The notes beneath the pieces were generated by a model. It did no database searches and had not been told where the DNA came from. It worked only from the letters and a program-made list of their open reading frames with translations. From Streptomyces griseoruber (lineage in GTDB: Bacteria; Actinomycetota; Actinomycetes; Streptomycetales; Streptomycetaceae), in assembly GCF_001514205.1 (NCBI RefSeq), contig NZ_KQ948765.1, positions 681,886-745,885 on the forward strand: 64,000 bases of DNA, read 5' to 3'. The translations under genes were made by a program, and so were the position numbers. Shown one piece after another: positions 1 through 7,740 of this stretch. Positions within the stretch are counted from its first letter, which is position 1, and the number at the start of each line of letters is the position of its first letter.

Positions 1-263
1 AGGCCGAGCTGATCGACCGATATCTGGACGTGGTGGATCTGCTCGGGCGGATCAATCCCGCGCGCGACGGTGACACCTACCGGGGCCTGCGGGCCGCCCA
101 GGCGCTGGTGGCGAGGGCGGCGGAGCTGCGCGACGCGCTGACGCTGATGCACCAGCGGGGCGAGAGCGAACTGCACGCGCCGACCCTCGCGCGGGCGCTG
201 CGCGTCCTGGACGGGGAGCGCCGCACGGCGCGCGTCACGGTCCCTCCGCTCTCCGACAGTTGA
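1..263 (+). CDS. C-terminal end of an unrecognised protein (partial)
   Basis: An open frame enters from the left edge of the window (codons in phase with base 3) and stops at TGA 261-263. About 86 residues are visible. They are rich in Ala, Leu and Arg and read as amphipathic helices (a D-L-L-G-R-I-N-P-A-R stretch followed by A-A-Q-A-L-V-A-R), with a short Pro/Ser tail. I see no recognisable motif. Codon use is ordinary for the neighbourhood. A GTG at 30 could start a 77-aa protein, but the frame continues upstream with normal codons, so a longer gene cut by the window edge is more likely. No function is proposed. Confidence 0.55.
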   Translation, partial: AELIDRYLDVVDLLGRINPARDGDTYRGLRAAQALVARAAELRDALTLMHQRGESELHAPTLARALRVLDGERRTARVTVPPLSDS

Positions 264-621
264 CCGACCGCCGTCCGACCCGCCGCGCCGTCGTCGCGGC
301 CGCGACGTCCGGGCCGGACTTGAAACGCACCAGACGGGTTACCCCCGTTCGGCGTAGCTGGGGCTCCCCTTGCGAGCGAGCGCATTGTGCCGAAGGCGCC
401 GTTTCACGGGGCGCCACAAGGGGTAGCGGCGCAGGTCGGGAGGCCTTTTGCGGTCTTGACACCTGATAACCCATCAGGGTGTTCACCCGAACAGGTGAAT
501 GGTGAGTAACCCCACAAATAGCCGCTTCCATTGGGTATTTCGGTCAACGGTGAGTCAAGATCCGTGTCTGACGACAAGTCCCCGCCACAAGCGGCGGGGC
601 GGTCCGGGCGGACGCCGAGTC
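264..621 (+). other. Gene-free upstream leader region of the NlpC/P60 gene
   Basis: These 358 bases hold no convincing gene. The stretch from about 450 to 560 is more AT-rich than its surroundings, as expected for a promoter. A TTGACA lies at 456-461, but I see no clear -10 at standard spacing. A strong hairpin (CCCCGCC 580-586 pairing with GGCGGGG 593-599, 6-nt loop) sits just before the riboswitch core and could be an extra leader stem or an attenuator. Confidence 0.45.
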
Positions 622-802
622 CTGCCGCTGCCCGGATTGACCCGTCGACAGGAGTGCATCGGCAGGAGTGGAGGACCCAAGCACGACGGGTCGCCGGAAC
701 GGTCACGCCATGACCGGGCCGAGCAGCCCTTGGGGTGAAGCCGCGTCAGCGGCCGGGCACCTTTGTCAGCCCGAATCCGACAGGTCACCCTTCACAGGCG
801 GT
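622..802 (+). promoter_or_regulatory. ydaO-type cyclic di-AMP riboswitch
   Basis: The leader contains the conserved blocks of the ydaO/yuaA RNA in the right order. GGAGTGGAGGACCCAAG begins near 665, TTGGGGTGAAG near 730, and GTCAGCCCGAATCCGACAG near 766, followed by CACAGGCGG at the 3' edge. The 5' CCGCTG (625-630) can pair with CAGGCGG (795-801) to close the P1 stem. The RNA ends about 17 nt before the ATG of a secreted NlpC/P60 hydrolase. Known biology: in actinomycetes this class senses c-di-AMP and precedes cell-wall hydrolase genes, turning them off when ligand is high. Boundaries are estimated from motifs, not from a covariance model. Confidence 0.88.
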
Positions 803-818
803 TGACGAAGGGTTGCGC

Positions 819-1292
819 ATGACTGCGCTCAATCGTGTCCCGTCGCTCATGGCCCGGGCCGGTACGGCCTCCGCGTTCGCCATCGCCGCCGTGGGCGGCT
901 CGATCGTGATCCCCGGGGTGGCCGCCGACGCGGCGGCCGCCACGCCGGCGACGAAGGCGCTCCAGGTCGCGGCGTCCAAGAAGGGTGCACCGTACAAGTA
1001 CGGGGCCGCCGGACCGAAGAGGTTCGACTGCTCAGGTCTCACGATGTACTCGTTCAAGAAGGCGGGCAAGACCCTGCCGCGCACGGCGGCGCAGCAGTAC
1101 AACAAGACGCGCCACATCTCGTCCTCCAGCCGTAAGGCCGGCGACCTGGTGTTCTTCCACTCGGGGTCGAACGTGTACCACGTCGGGATCTACGCCGGGC
1201 ACGGCAAGATCTGGCACTCGCCGAAGACCGGTAGCGTGGTGAGGCTGGAGAAGATCTGGACCAAGAGCGTCTGGTACGGCCGGGTCCGCTAG
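819..1292 (+). CDS. Secreted NlpC/P60 family cell-wall hydrolase
   Basis: A 157-aa protein. An N-terminal signal sequence of about 40 residues (hydrophobic core near 15-34, Ala-rich cleavage region) is followed directly by one NlpC/P60 domain. The catalytic Cys is in F-D-C-S-G (about residue 71). The catalytic His is in Y-H-V-G-I-Y, with a second polar position in I-W-H-S-P. The family consists of gamma-D-glutamyl-diamino acid endopeptidases that cut peptidoglycan stem peptides outside the membrane. There is no accessory binding domain, so it is a minimal enzyme. The ATG at 819 is preferred over an in-frame ATG at 735 because the signal peptide begins there, the riboswitch occupies the upstream part and a GAAGGG site lies just before it. 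It is probably under riboswitch control by c-di-AMP. Confidence 0.9.
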   Translation: MTALNRVPSLMARAGTASAFAIAAVGGSIVIPGVAADAAAATPATKALQVAASKKGAPYKYGAAGPKRFDCSGLTMYSFKKAGKTLPRTAAQQYNKTRHISSSSRKAGDLVFFHSGSNVYHVGIYAGHGKIWHSPKTGSVVRLEKIWTKSVWYGRVR

Positions 1293-1293
1293 G

Positions 1294-1325
1294 CCCCGGT
1301 CCCGGCAGAGCACCGCTTCCCGGGG
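1294..1325. terminator. Possible bidirectional hairpin terminator
   Basis: CCCCGG and CCGGGG flank a loop between the convergent NlpC/P60 and ATP-binding genes. The stem is short and has no U tract, so this is only a weak candidate. Confidence 0.25.
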
Positions 1326-1351
1326 TGGTGGTGGCGTCCCCTGACGCGCTC

Positions 1352-1831
1352 TCACCGCCCCGGGAGCTCGCCCGGCCGCGGGATCGCCGCGGCGCGTACC
1401 GTCGGCTCCGCCGGGACGGTCCACGGCAGCTCGACCGTGACCGTCTTGCCGCCCTCCCGCGTGGGGCGGACCCTGAGCTTGCCGCCGCGCTCGGCGGTCA
1501 GCCAGCGAATGATCACCATGCCTCGGCCGTTGTCCTGCTGGACGGCGGCCGGCAGTCGTTGGGGGAAGCGCGGGTGGCTGTCGGTGACGCCGATGCGCAG
1601 CCGCTCGTCGCGGTCGAGCACCAGGCCCACCGTGAAGGTGGGGGACTGGCCGAAGGTGTGCTGCACGGCGTTGGTGGCGAGTTCGGAGACGATCAGCCGG
1701 ATGGTGTCGGCCGCCTCCGAGTCCGCGGGCAGTCCCCATTCGCCGAGCGTGTCGGCCACGAAGCCGCGGGCCGTGGAGACCGAGGCGGCTTCGCTCGGCA
1801 GAGTGACGGATGCTTCCAGATGGTCTGCCAT
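1352..1831 (-). CDS. ATP-binding anti-sigma-factor-like protein (HATPase_c_2, SpoIIAB/RsbW type)
   Basis: A 159-aa protein with one GHKL ATPase domain. The N box is visible in I-V-S-E-L-A-T-N-A-V-Q-H and the G box in D-N-G-R-G-M-V-I-I. Proteins like this bind ATP and either inhibit a sigma factor or phosphorylate an anti-anti-sigma partner; in Streptomyces there are dozens next to XRE/DUF397 genes. The ATG at 1831 is chosen because a GAGG motif precedes it and the domain begins there; a longer in-frame extension overlaps the divergent regulator and is unlikely. It is divergent from the XRE gene, so the two share the 1832-2044 promoter region. The target is not visible from sequence. Confidence 0.85.
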   Translation of the reverse strand: MADHLEASVTLPSEAASVSTARGFVADTLGEWGLPADSEAADTIRLIVSELATNAVQHTFGQSPTFTVGLVLDRDERLRIGVTDSHPRFPQRLPAAVQQDNGRGMVIIRWLTAERGGKLRVRPTREGGKTVTVELPWTVPAEPTVRAAAIPRPGELPGR

Positions 1832-2044
1832 GGCGACCTCGTCCCTTTCCCACGGGACCGGAGTCCGACACGCTGCGGATGGTTCGAGTACGGTCCCGGA
1901 CTGGTGCTTCTTCGCCAGACTGCCATCAGCGCGCCCGTCACGGGTGGCGATCCACCAAGATATGCATATATCTGTCGCCCAATGCGGTGAACTCTGCCAC
2001 GGCGGAGCGTTTTTGGACGGCCCATAAGGAGTAAGGAGGAGCCC

Positions 2045-2905
2045 ATGCAACACGGTCCCGCGGTGCGCCGCCGGAAGCTGGGCGCCGAACTGCGCAGTCT
2101 GCGCGCCCGGGCGGGGCTCACCAGCGGCGAGGCGGCCCGGCTCGTCGGCTGGCACCAGTCCAAGGTGAGCCGTATCGAGACCGGCACCAGCGGCACGAAA
2201 CCAGCCGATGTGCGGTTACTTCTCGACGTCTACGGCGTGACCGATCCGCATCTGCGGGAGCTGATGACGGCGTTGGCCGGCTCGGAGGAGAGCGGCGGCC
2301 GCGACCACTGGTGGCACGCCTACCGCGGGGTCCTGCCGGCCGCCTACCGGGACTTCATCAGCCTGGAGTCGCAGGCCGGCGCGATGCGCACCCTGGAGAC
2401 GACGGTGGTCCCGGGGCTGCTCCAGACGGCCGAGTACGCCCGCGCGGTGACCCGGGCCGCGGTGGAGGGCGCGGACGAGGACCAGTTGGACACGCTGGTG
2501 GAGGTGCGGATCGCCCGCCAGGACGTGCTGCGCCGGCAACCGCCGCTCCGGCTGAGCGCGGTGCTGGACGAGGCGGTGCTGCGGCGGGAGGTGGGCGGCC
2601 CCGAGGTGATGGAGCGCCAGCTCGTCCGGCTGATGGAGGCGGCGCGACTTCCCCAAGTGCGTTTGCAGGTACTGCCGTTCGCGGCCGGCGCCCATATCGG
2701 TGTCACCGGGCCTTTCGTCATCTTCTCATTTTCGAGCGCCCCTGATCTGGATGTTGTTGTTCTCGACCACTTGACGAGTAGCCTCTACCTCGAACGGAAA
2801 GAAGACCTCGAGGCCTACACCGAGGCCTTCAACGCCCTTCGGGCACATGCCCTTTCGCCCGGGGAATCACTGGAATACATCGCCGCGACAGCTGACGGCG
2901 CGTAG
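2045..2905 (+). CDS. XRE-family regulator with DUF5753 domain (WhiJ/BldB-partner type)
   Basis: A 286-aa protein. A helix-turn-helix occupies about residues 15-70 (S-G-E-A-A-R-L-V-G-W and S-K-V-S-R-I-E), followed by the long DUF5753 C-terminal domain. The family comprises Streptomyces-specific DNA-binding proteins that usually act with the small DUF397 protein encoded immediately downstream; S. coelicolor WhiJ is the best-known member. An AAGGAGGAG Shine-Dalgarno sequence just before ATG 2045 supports the start. It lies divergent from the ATP-binding protein and nine bases upstream of the DUF397 gene, so all three form the classic developmental-regulator cassette. Confidence 0.9.
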   Translation: MQHGPAVRRRKLGAELRSLRARAGLTSGEAARLVGWHQSKVSRIETGTSGTKPADVRLLLDVYGVTDPHLRELMTALAGSEESGGRDHWWHAYRGVLPAAYRDFISLESQAGAMRTLETTVVPGLLQTAEYARAVTRAAVEGADEDQLDTLVEVRIARQDVLRRQPPLRLSAVLDEAVLRREVGGPEVMERQLVRLMEAARLPQVRLQVLPFAAGAHIGVTGPFVIFSFSSAPDLDVVVLDHLTSSLYLERKEDLEAYTEAFNALRAHALSPGESLEYIAATADGA

Positions 2906-2914
2906 GGAGGCACC

Positions 2915-3148
2915 ATGTCTGCACTGCCTCGGAACGTACCTCGCAGCACCGATCCCCACGCTCTCCCCCAGATGCGGTGGCTGCGCAGCAGCTACAGCAC
3001 GGGGGCGAACAACTGCGTGGAGACGGCCCGGCCGGCCCTGGGGCCCTTCGCCGGACTGCTCGCCGTACGCGACTCCAAGGATCCGGAGGGTCCCGCCCTG
3101 CTCTTCTCCCCCGAGAGCTGGTCGGGTTTCACCGCCGCGTTCCACTGA
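2915..3148 (+). CDS. DUF397 domain protein
   Basis: A 77-aa protein of one DUF397 domain, recognised by W-L-R-S-S-Y-S near residue 22, N-N-C-V-E, V-R-D-S-K and the C-terminal L-L-F-S-P-E-S-W. The length is normal for the family. DUF397 proteins are small acidic partners of XRE-DUF5753 regulators and are thought to antagonise them. A GGGAGG motif precedes ATG 2915. The gene follows the XRE gene by nine bases and is almost certainly co-transcribed with it. It converges on bioF, with 35 bases between their ends. Confidence 0.88.
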   Translation: MSALPRNVPRSTDPHALPQMRWLRSSYSTGANNCVETARPALGPFAGLLAVRDSKDPEGPALLFSPESWSGFTAAFH

Positions 3149-3183
3149 TCAGCAGGGGCGACCCACGGCCGTGTCACGCCGAC

Positions 3184-4311
3184 TCATGGTCGTGTCTCCC
3201 CGATGACCCGTACAGCGCGATCCAGCTCGGCCCCGGAGAGGTCGGCGCGGGCGGTCAGCCTCAGGCGTGAGATGCCGTCGGGCACGGAGGGAGGACGGAA
3301 GCAGCCCACGGCGAGCCCTGCCGACCGGCAGTCCGCCGCCCACTGCACGGCCTCCTCCGGGGAGGGCGCACGCACGGAGACGACCGCGGCGTCCGGACGT
3401 ACCGCTTCCAGGCCCGCGGCCGTCAGCCGGCCGTGCAGTTCCGAAGCCACCTCACGCGCGCGTGCGGCGCGCTCGGGCTCCCGGCGCAGCAGCCGGAGCG
3501 CCGCGAGGGCCGCACCCGCCGCCGCGGGGGCGAGGCCCGTGTCGAAGATGAAGGTGCGGGCCGCGTTGACCAGATGGTCGATCACCCGCGCGGGCCCCAG
3601 CACGGCCCCGCCCTGACTGCCGAGGGACTTCGACAGCGTCACCGTCACGACGACGTCCTCGGCGCCGGCCAGCCCGACCGCGTACGGGGCGCCCCGGCCG
3701 CCGTTCCCGAGGACGCCGAGGCCGTGCGCGTCGTCCACCACCAGACCGGCACCGTGCTCCCGGCAGGCGGCGGCCAGCCCGGCCAGCGGGGCCGCGTCGC
3801 CGTCGACCGAGAAGACCGTGTCGGAGACGGCCACCGCCGGGCCGTCGTGCGTACCGAGCGCCTTCCGTACGGCGTCGGGGTCCGCGTGCGCGACCACCTG
3901 GGTGGTCCCCCGGGCCAGTCGGCAGCCGTCGATCAGCGAGGCGTGGTTGCCCGCGTCGGAGACGATCAGCGAGCCGTGCGGGGCCAGCGCGGTGACCGCG
4001 GCGAGGTTCGCGGCGTACCCGGAGGAGAAGACGAGGGCCGCTTCGAAGCCGCAGAACTCCGCCAGCTCCCGCTCCAGCTCGGTGTGCAGTTCGGTGGTAC
4101 CGGTGACCAGCCGGGAGCCGGTCGATCCGCCGCCCCAGGTCCGCGCGGCCGCCGCGGCGCCCTCCGCGACCTCCGGGTGCCGGGACAGGCCCAGGTAGTC
4201 GTTGCTCGCGAGATCGAGCAGCGGCGAGTCGGCCGGACGGGGCCGCAGCGTCCGGACGAGTCCGGCCCGGCGGCGCGCCCGCGCCTGTTCGTCGATCCAG
4301 CCGAACGCCAT
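3184..4311 (-). CDS. bioF: 8-amino-7-oxononanoate synthase
   Basis: A 375-aa PLP enzyme of the alpha-oxoamine synthase family. It condenses pimeloyl-thioester with L-alanine to give KAPA, the first step of the conserved late biotin pathway. The PLP lysine lies in V-T-L-S-K-S-L-G-S-Q-G-G (about residue 230). V-V-D-D-A-H-G-L-G-V-L-G holds the cofactor-binding Asp/His pair, and D-Y-L-G-L-S-R-H-P marks the N-terminal substrate region. The length is usual. GGAGGA precedes ATG 4311. It is transcribed divergently from bioB across a 148-bp region that contains two inverted repeats, so the whole pathway is probably co-regulated. Confidence 0.95.
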   Translation of the reverse strand: MAFGWIDEQARARRRAGLVRTLRPRPADSPLLDLASNDYLGLSRHPEVAEGAAAAARTWGGGSTGSRLVTGTTELHTELERELAEFCGFEAALVFSSGYAANLAAVTALAPHGSLIVSDAGNHASLIDGCRLARGTTQVVAHADPDAVRKALGTHDGPAVAVSDTVFSVDGDAAPLAGLAAACREHGAGLVVDDAHGLGVLGNGGRGAPYAVGLAGAEDVVVTVTLSKSLGSQGGAVLGPARVIDHLVNAARTFIFDTGLAPAAAGAALAALRLLRREPERAARAREVASELHGRLTAAGLEAVRPDAAVVSVRAPSPEEAVQWAADCRSAGLAVGCFRPPSVPDGISRLRLTARADLSGAELDRAVRVIGETRP

Positions 4312-4332
4312 GGCTCCTCCGGGGCTTTTGTA

Positions 4333-4390
4333 GGTAGCGGACAGACCCTAGCGTCACGGACCGCTACCCACGGTGTGGCAATACCCACAC
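4333..4390. promoter_or_regulatory. Inverted repeats in the divergent bioF/bioB promoter region
   Basis: Two palindromic signals lie between the divergent biotin genes. GGTAGCGG (4333-4340) is a perfect inverted match to CCGCTACC (4361-4368), with a 20-bp spacer. GTGTGG (4373-4378) mirrors CCACAC (4385-4390), with a 6-bp spacer. A GTGTGTTGTGTG run follows at about 4401. Their position suits an operator for a biotin regulator (a BioQ- or BirA-like protein). The regulator is not in this window, so the assignment is inferred. Confidence 0.5.
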
Positions 4391-4459
4391 GTCGATCCGG
4401 GTGTGTTGTGTGATCCCTACCTTGGCCCCGGGCGGTCCCGTAGGACAGGATCGGCTCTC

Positions 4460-5671
4460 ATGGACCTGCTGAACACGCTGGTGGACAAGGGGCTTCGGCG
4501 CGAGCTGCCGACCCGCGAGGAGGCGCTCGCCGTCCTCGCCACTTCCGACGACGACGTGCTGGACGTGGTGGCCGCGGCCGGGAAGGTGCGCCGGCACTGG
4601 TTCGGCCGGCGGGTGAAACTCAACTATCTCGTCAACCTCAAGTCGGGCCTGTGCCCCGAGGACTGCTCGTACTGCTCCCAGCGGCTCGGCTCCACGACCG
4701 GCATCCTGAAGTACTCCTGGCTCAAGCCCGACGAGGCGTCCAGGGCCGCGGCGGCCGGGCTCGCCGGCGGGGCCAAGCGGGTCTGCCTGGTGGCGTCCGG
4801 GCGCGGTCCGACCGACCGTGACGTGGACCGGGTCTCCGAGACCATCAGGGCGATCAAGGACCAGAACGAGGGCGTCGAGGTGTGCGCCTGTCTGGGGCTG
4901 CTCTCCGACGGCCAGGCCGAGCGGCTGCGCGAGGCGGGCGCGGACGCCTACAACCACAACCTGAACACCTCCGAGGCGACCTACGGGGACATCACCACCA
5001 CCCACACCTACGCCGACCGGGTGGACACCGTCTCCAAGGCGCACGCGGCGGGTCTGTCGGCCTGCTCCGGGCTGATCGCCGGCATGGGCGAGAGCGACGA
5101 GGACCTGGTCGACGTGGTCTTCTCGCTGCGCGAGCTGGACCCGGACTCGGTGCCGGTCAACTTCCTCATCCCGGTCGAGGGCACCCCCCTGGGCAAGGAG
5201 TGGAACCTCACCCCGCAGCGCTGTCTGCGGATCCTGGCGATGGTCCGGTTCGTCTGCCCGGACGTCGAGGTGCGGATCGCGGGCGGCCGTGAGGTCCATC
5301 TGCGCACCCAGCAGCCGCTCGCACTGCACCTGGCCAACTCGATCTTCCTCGGCGACTACCTCACCACCGAGGGCCAGGCCGGCAAGGCCGACCTGGAGAT
5401 GATCGCGGACGCCGGCTTCGAGGTGGAGGGCGCGGGCGAGATCACCCTGCCGGAGCACCGCGCGACGACGGCCGGCGGCGGCTGCGGCTCGCACGCCGAG
5501 GCGGGCTGCGGGTCCCACGCGGAGGCGGGCTGCGGTTCCGTCTGCGGGTCGCACGAGGGCGGCTCGGTGTGCGGTACGGCTGCTGCCGCCGCCCCGGCCG
5601 GTGAGCCCCGTACGGACCTGGTCGCCGTACGCCGCCGGGGCGCCGGTACCGACCTCGCGCCCAATGCCTGA
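4460..5671 (+). CDS. bioB: Biotin synthase with Cys/His-rich C-terminal tail
   Basis: A 403-aa radical-SAM enzyme that inserts sulfur into dethiobiotin. The [4Fe-4S] ligands are the three Cys of C-P-E-D-C-S-Y-C (about residue 70). The L-N-T-S-E and family barrel motifs are present, and R-I-A-G-G-R-E lies near residue 275 (the R that ligates the sacrificial cluster). Standard BioB ends near residue 335. Here about 65 extra residues contain tandem G-C-G-S-H-A-E-A units plus further Cys/His pairs, suggestive of metal or Fe-S binding. ATG 4460 is chosen because alignment to the family begins there. The stop overlaps the bioA start (ATGCCTGA), so translation is coupled. Confidence 0.95.
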   Translation: MDLLNTLVDKGLRRELPTREEALAVLATSDDDVLDVVAAAGKVRRHWFGRRVKLNYLVNLKSGLCPEDCSYCSQRLGSTTGILKYSWLKPDEASRAAAAGLAGGAKRVCLVASGRGPTDRDVDRVSETIRAIKDQNEGVEVCACLGLLSDGQAERLREAGADAYNHNLNTSEATYGDITTTHTYADRVDTVSKAHAAGLSACSGLIAGMGESDEDLVDVVFSLRELDPDSVPVNFLIPVEGTPLGKEWNLTPQRCLRILAMVRFVCPDVEVRIAGGREVHLRTQQPLALHLANSIFLGDYLTTEGQAGKADLEMIADAGFEVEGAGEITLPEHRATTAGGGCGSHAEAGCGSHAEAGCGSVCGSHEGGSVCGTAAAAAPAGEPRTDLVAVRRRGAGTDLAPNA

Positions 5672-6953
5672 GCTGCCCGCACCGCCCGTCGCCGAGCTGC
5701 TGGAACTGGACCGGCGGCACGTCTGGCATCCGTACGGTCCGATGCCCGGCCGCGTGGACCCGCTCGTCGTGGAGTCGGCGAGCGGGGTGCGGCTGCGCCT
5801 CGCGGACGGCTCGGGCGAGCTGGTGGACGGCATGTCGTCGTGGTGGTCGGCGATCCACGGCTACCGCCACCCGGTGCTCGACGAGGCGGCGCGCGAGCAG
5901 CTGGGCCGGATGAGCCACGTCATGTTCGGCGGGCTCACGCACGAACCCGCCGTCCGGCTGGCGAAGCTCCTTGTCGACATGTCTCCCGACGGCCTCGAGC
6001 ACGTCTTCCTCGCCGACTCCGGTTCGGTGTCGGTCGAGGTCGCGGTGAAGATGTGCCTCCAGTACTGGCGTTCGCTCGGCCGCCCCGCCAAGCAGCGCCT
6101 GCTGACCTGGCGCGGCGGCTACCACGGCGACACCTGGCAGCCGATGTCGGTGTGCGACCCCGAGGGCGGGATGCACGAGCTGTGGACCGGGGTGCTGCCC
6201 CGTCAGGTCTTCGTGGACCCGCCGCCGGCCGAGTACGAGGAGGCGTACGCCGATCGGTTGCGCGCCGCGATCGCACGGCACGCGGACGAACTGGCCGCGG
6301 TGATCGTGGAGCCGGTGGTGCAGGGCGCGGGCGGGATGCGCTTCCACTCCCCCGCGTATCTGCGGGTGCTGCGCGAGGCGTGCGACGCGCACGACGTGCT
6401 GCTGGTGTTCGACGAGATCGCGACCGGGTTCGGGCGCACGGGCGCGCTGTTCGCGGCGGACCACGCGGCGGTGACCCCGGACGTGATGTGCGTGGGCAAG
6501 GCGCTGACCGGCGGCTATCTGACCATGGCGGCGACGCTGTGCACCTCCCGGGTGGCCGACGGGATCTCCCGGGGCGAGGTGCCGGTGCTCGCCCACGGCC
6601 CGACGTTCATGGGCAACCCGCTCGCCGCGTCCGTCGCCTGTGCCTCGATCGGGCTGCTCCTCGGGCAGGACTGGCTCGCGGAGGTCAAGCGCATCGAGAC
6701 GGGACTGCGGGACGGCCTGGCGGAGGCCGCCGGGCTCCCCGGGGTGCGGGACGTGCGGGTCCTCGGCGCCATCGGGGTCGTCCAGCTGGACCGTCCGGTG
6801 GACATGAAGGCCGCCACCGCGGCGGCCGTGCGGGAGGGCGTCTGGCTGCGGCCGTTCCGCGACCTGGTCTACACGATGCCGCCGTACGTCACCGGCGACG
6901 CCGACGTGGCACGGATCGCGCGCGCGGTGTGCGCCGCGGCGCGGGAGGGATGA
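5664..6953 (+). CDS. bioA: Adenosylmethionine--8-amino-7-oxononanoate aminotransferase
   Basis: A 429-aa class-III PLP aminotransferase that converts KAPA to DAPA using SAM as amino donor. H-V-W-H-P-Y-G-P-M near the N-terminus is the BioA hallmark. [20 protein letters not shown] and V-G-K-A-L-T-G-G-Y (the PLP lysine, about residue 278) are intact. The length is usual. ATG 5664 overlaps the bioB stop by eight bases; an upstream in-frame GTG at 5601 would extend deep into bioB and has no homologous residues. It sits in the bioB-bioA-bioD operon. Confidence 0.95.
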   Translation: MPELPAPPVAELLELDRRHVWHPYGPMPGRVDPLVVESASGVRLRLADGSGELVDGMSSWWSAIHGYRHPVLDEAAREQLGRMSHVMFGGLTHEPAVRLAKLLVDMSPDGLEHVFLADSGSVSVEVAVKMCLQYWRSLGRPAKQRLLTWRGGYHGDTWQPMSVCDPEGGMHELWTGVLPRQVFVDPPPAEYEEAYADRLRAAIARHADELAAVIVEPVVQGAGGMRFHSPAYLRVLREACDAHDVLLVFDEIATGFGRTGALFAADHAAVTPDVMCVGKALTGGYLTMAATLCTSRVADGISRGEVPVLAHGPTFMGNPLAASVACASIGLLLGQDWLAEVKRIETGLRDGLAEAAGLPGVRDVRVLGAIGVVQLDRPVDMKAATAAAVREGVWLRPFRDLVYTMPPYVTGDADVARIARAVCAAAREG

Positions 6954-6955
6954 GC

Positions 6956-7678
6956 ATGCCGATCGTGGTGATCACGGGGACGGGCACGGAGGTCGGCAAG
7001 ACCGTCACCACGGCGGCCGTCGCCGCCTCCGCGCTCGCGGCGGGCCGCACGGTGGCCGTCCTGAAGGCCGCGCAGACGGGTGTACGGCCCGACGAGCGCG
7101 GGGACGCCGACGAGGTCGCGCGGCTCGCGGGCCAGGTCACGACGGCCGAGTGCGCGCGCTATCCCGAACCGCTCGCCCCGGCGACCGCGGCCCGGCGGGC
7201 GGGACTGCCCCCGGTGCGGCCGTACGACGTGGTGGAGGCGGCGCAGAAGCTGGCCGCGGAGCACGATCTGGTGCTGGTCGAGGGGGCGGGCGGGCTGCTC
7301 GTCCGGTTCGACGAGGCGGGCGGGACGCTGGCCGACGTGGCCCAGGCGCTGCGGGCGCCGGTACTGGTGGTGGCCTCGGCGGGCCTGGGCACCCTGAACA
7401 CCACGGAACTGACGGCCCGTGAACTGCGCGCACGGGGCGTGGAGCTGCTGGGCGTGGTGATCGGCGGCTGGCCCGAAACCCCGGACCTGGCGATGCGCTG
7501 CAACGTCACGGACCTGCCGGACGTGGCCGGGGCCCCGCTGCTGGGCGCGCTGCCGATGGGCGTGGGCGCCCTGTCACCGACCGACTTCCGCACAGCGGCA
7601 CCGACCTGGCTGGCCGCCCGCCTGGACGGGACCTGGGAGGCGACGACCTTCCGAGAGGCGCCGGCGGAGACGCCCTGA
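6956..7678 (+). CDS. bioD: ATP-dependent dethiobiotin synthetase
   Basis: A 240-aa enzyme that closes the ureido ring of dethiobiotin from DAPA, CO2 and ATP. The P-loop G-T-G-T-E-V-G-K-T is at residues 8-16, the K-A-A-Q-T-G substrate loop follows, and V-E-G-A-G-G-L is near residue 105. ATG 6956 is preferred over ATG 6950: the GGGAGGG site at 6943-6949 touches the earlier codon but is well spaced from the later one. The gene follows bioA directly. It ends just before a palindromic repeat and converges on the LuxR-type gene. Confidence 0.94.
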   Translation: MPIVVITGTGTEVGKTVTTAAVAASALAAGRTVAVLKAAQTGVRPDERGDADEVARLAGQVTTAECARYPEPLAPATAARRAGLPPVRPYDVVEAAQKLAAEHDLVLVEGAGGLLVRFDEAGGTLADVAQALRAPVLVVASAGLGTLNTTELTARELRARGVELLGVVIGGWPETPDLAMRCNVTDLPDVAGAPLLGALPMGVGALSPTDFRTAAPTWLAARLDGTWEATTFREAPAETP

Positions 7679-7721
7679 AGGGGCGCGGGGAACTGCGCGA
7701 CCAGCCCCCACGCACCCGCGG
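7679..7721. repeat. Streptomyces interspersed palindromic repeat
   Basis: This intergenic sequence begins GGGGCGCGGGGAACTGCGCG and continues through a CCAGCCCCC block to CCCGCGG. From memory it is one of the commonest short intergenic repeats in Streptomyces genomes, usually found between convergent genes or after stops, and it can fold into a hairpin (GGGG with CCCC, CGCG with CGCG). It lies between bioD and the LuxR gene and may act as a shared terminator. Confidence 0.6.
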
Positions 7722-7740
7722 ACAAGGAACGGGCCCACCC

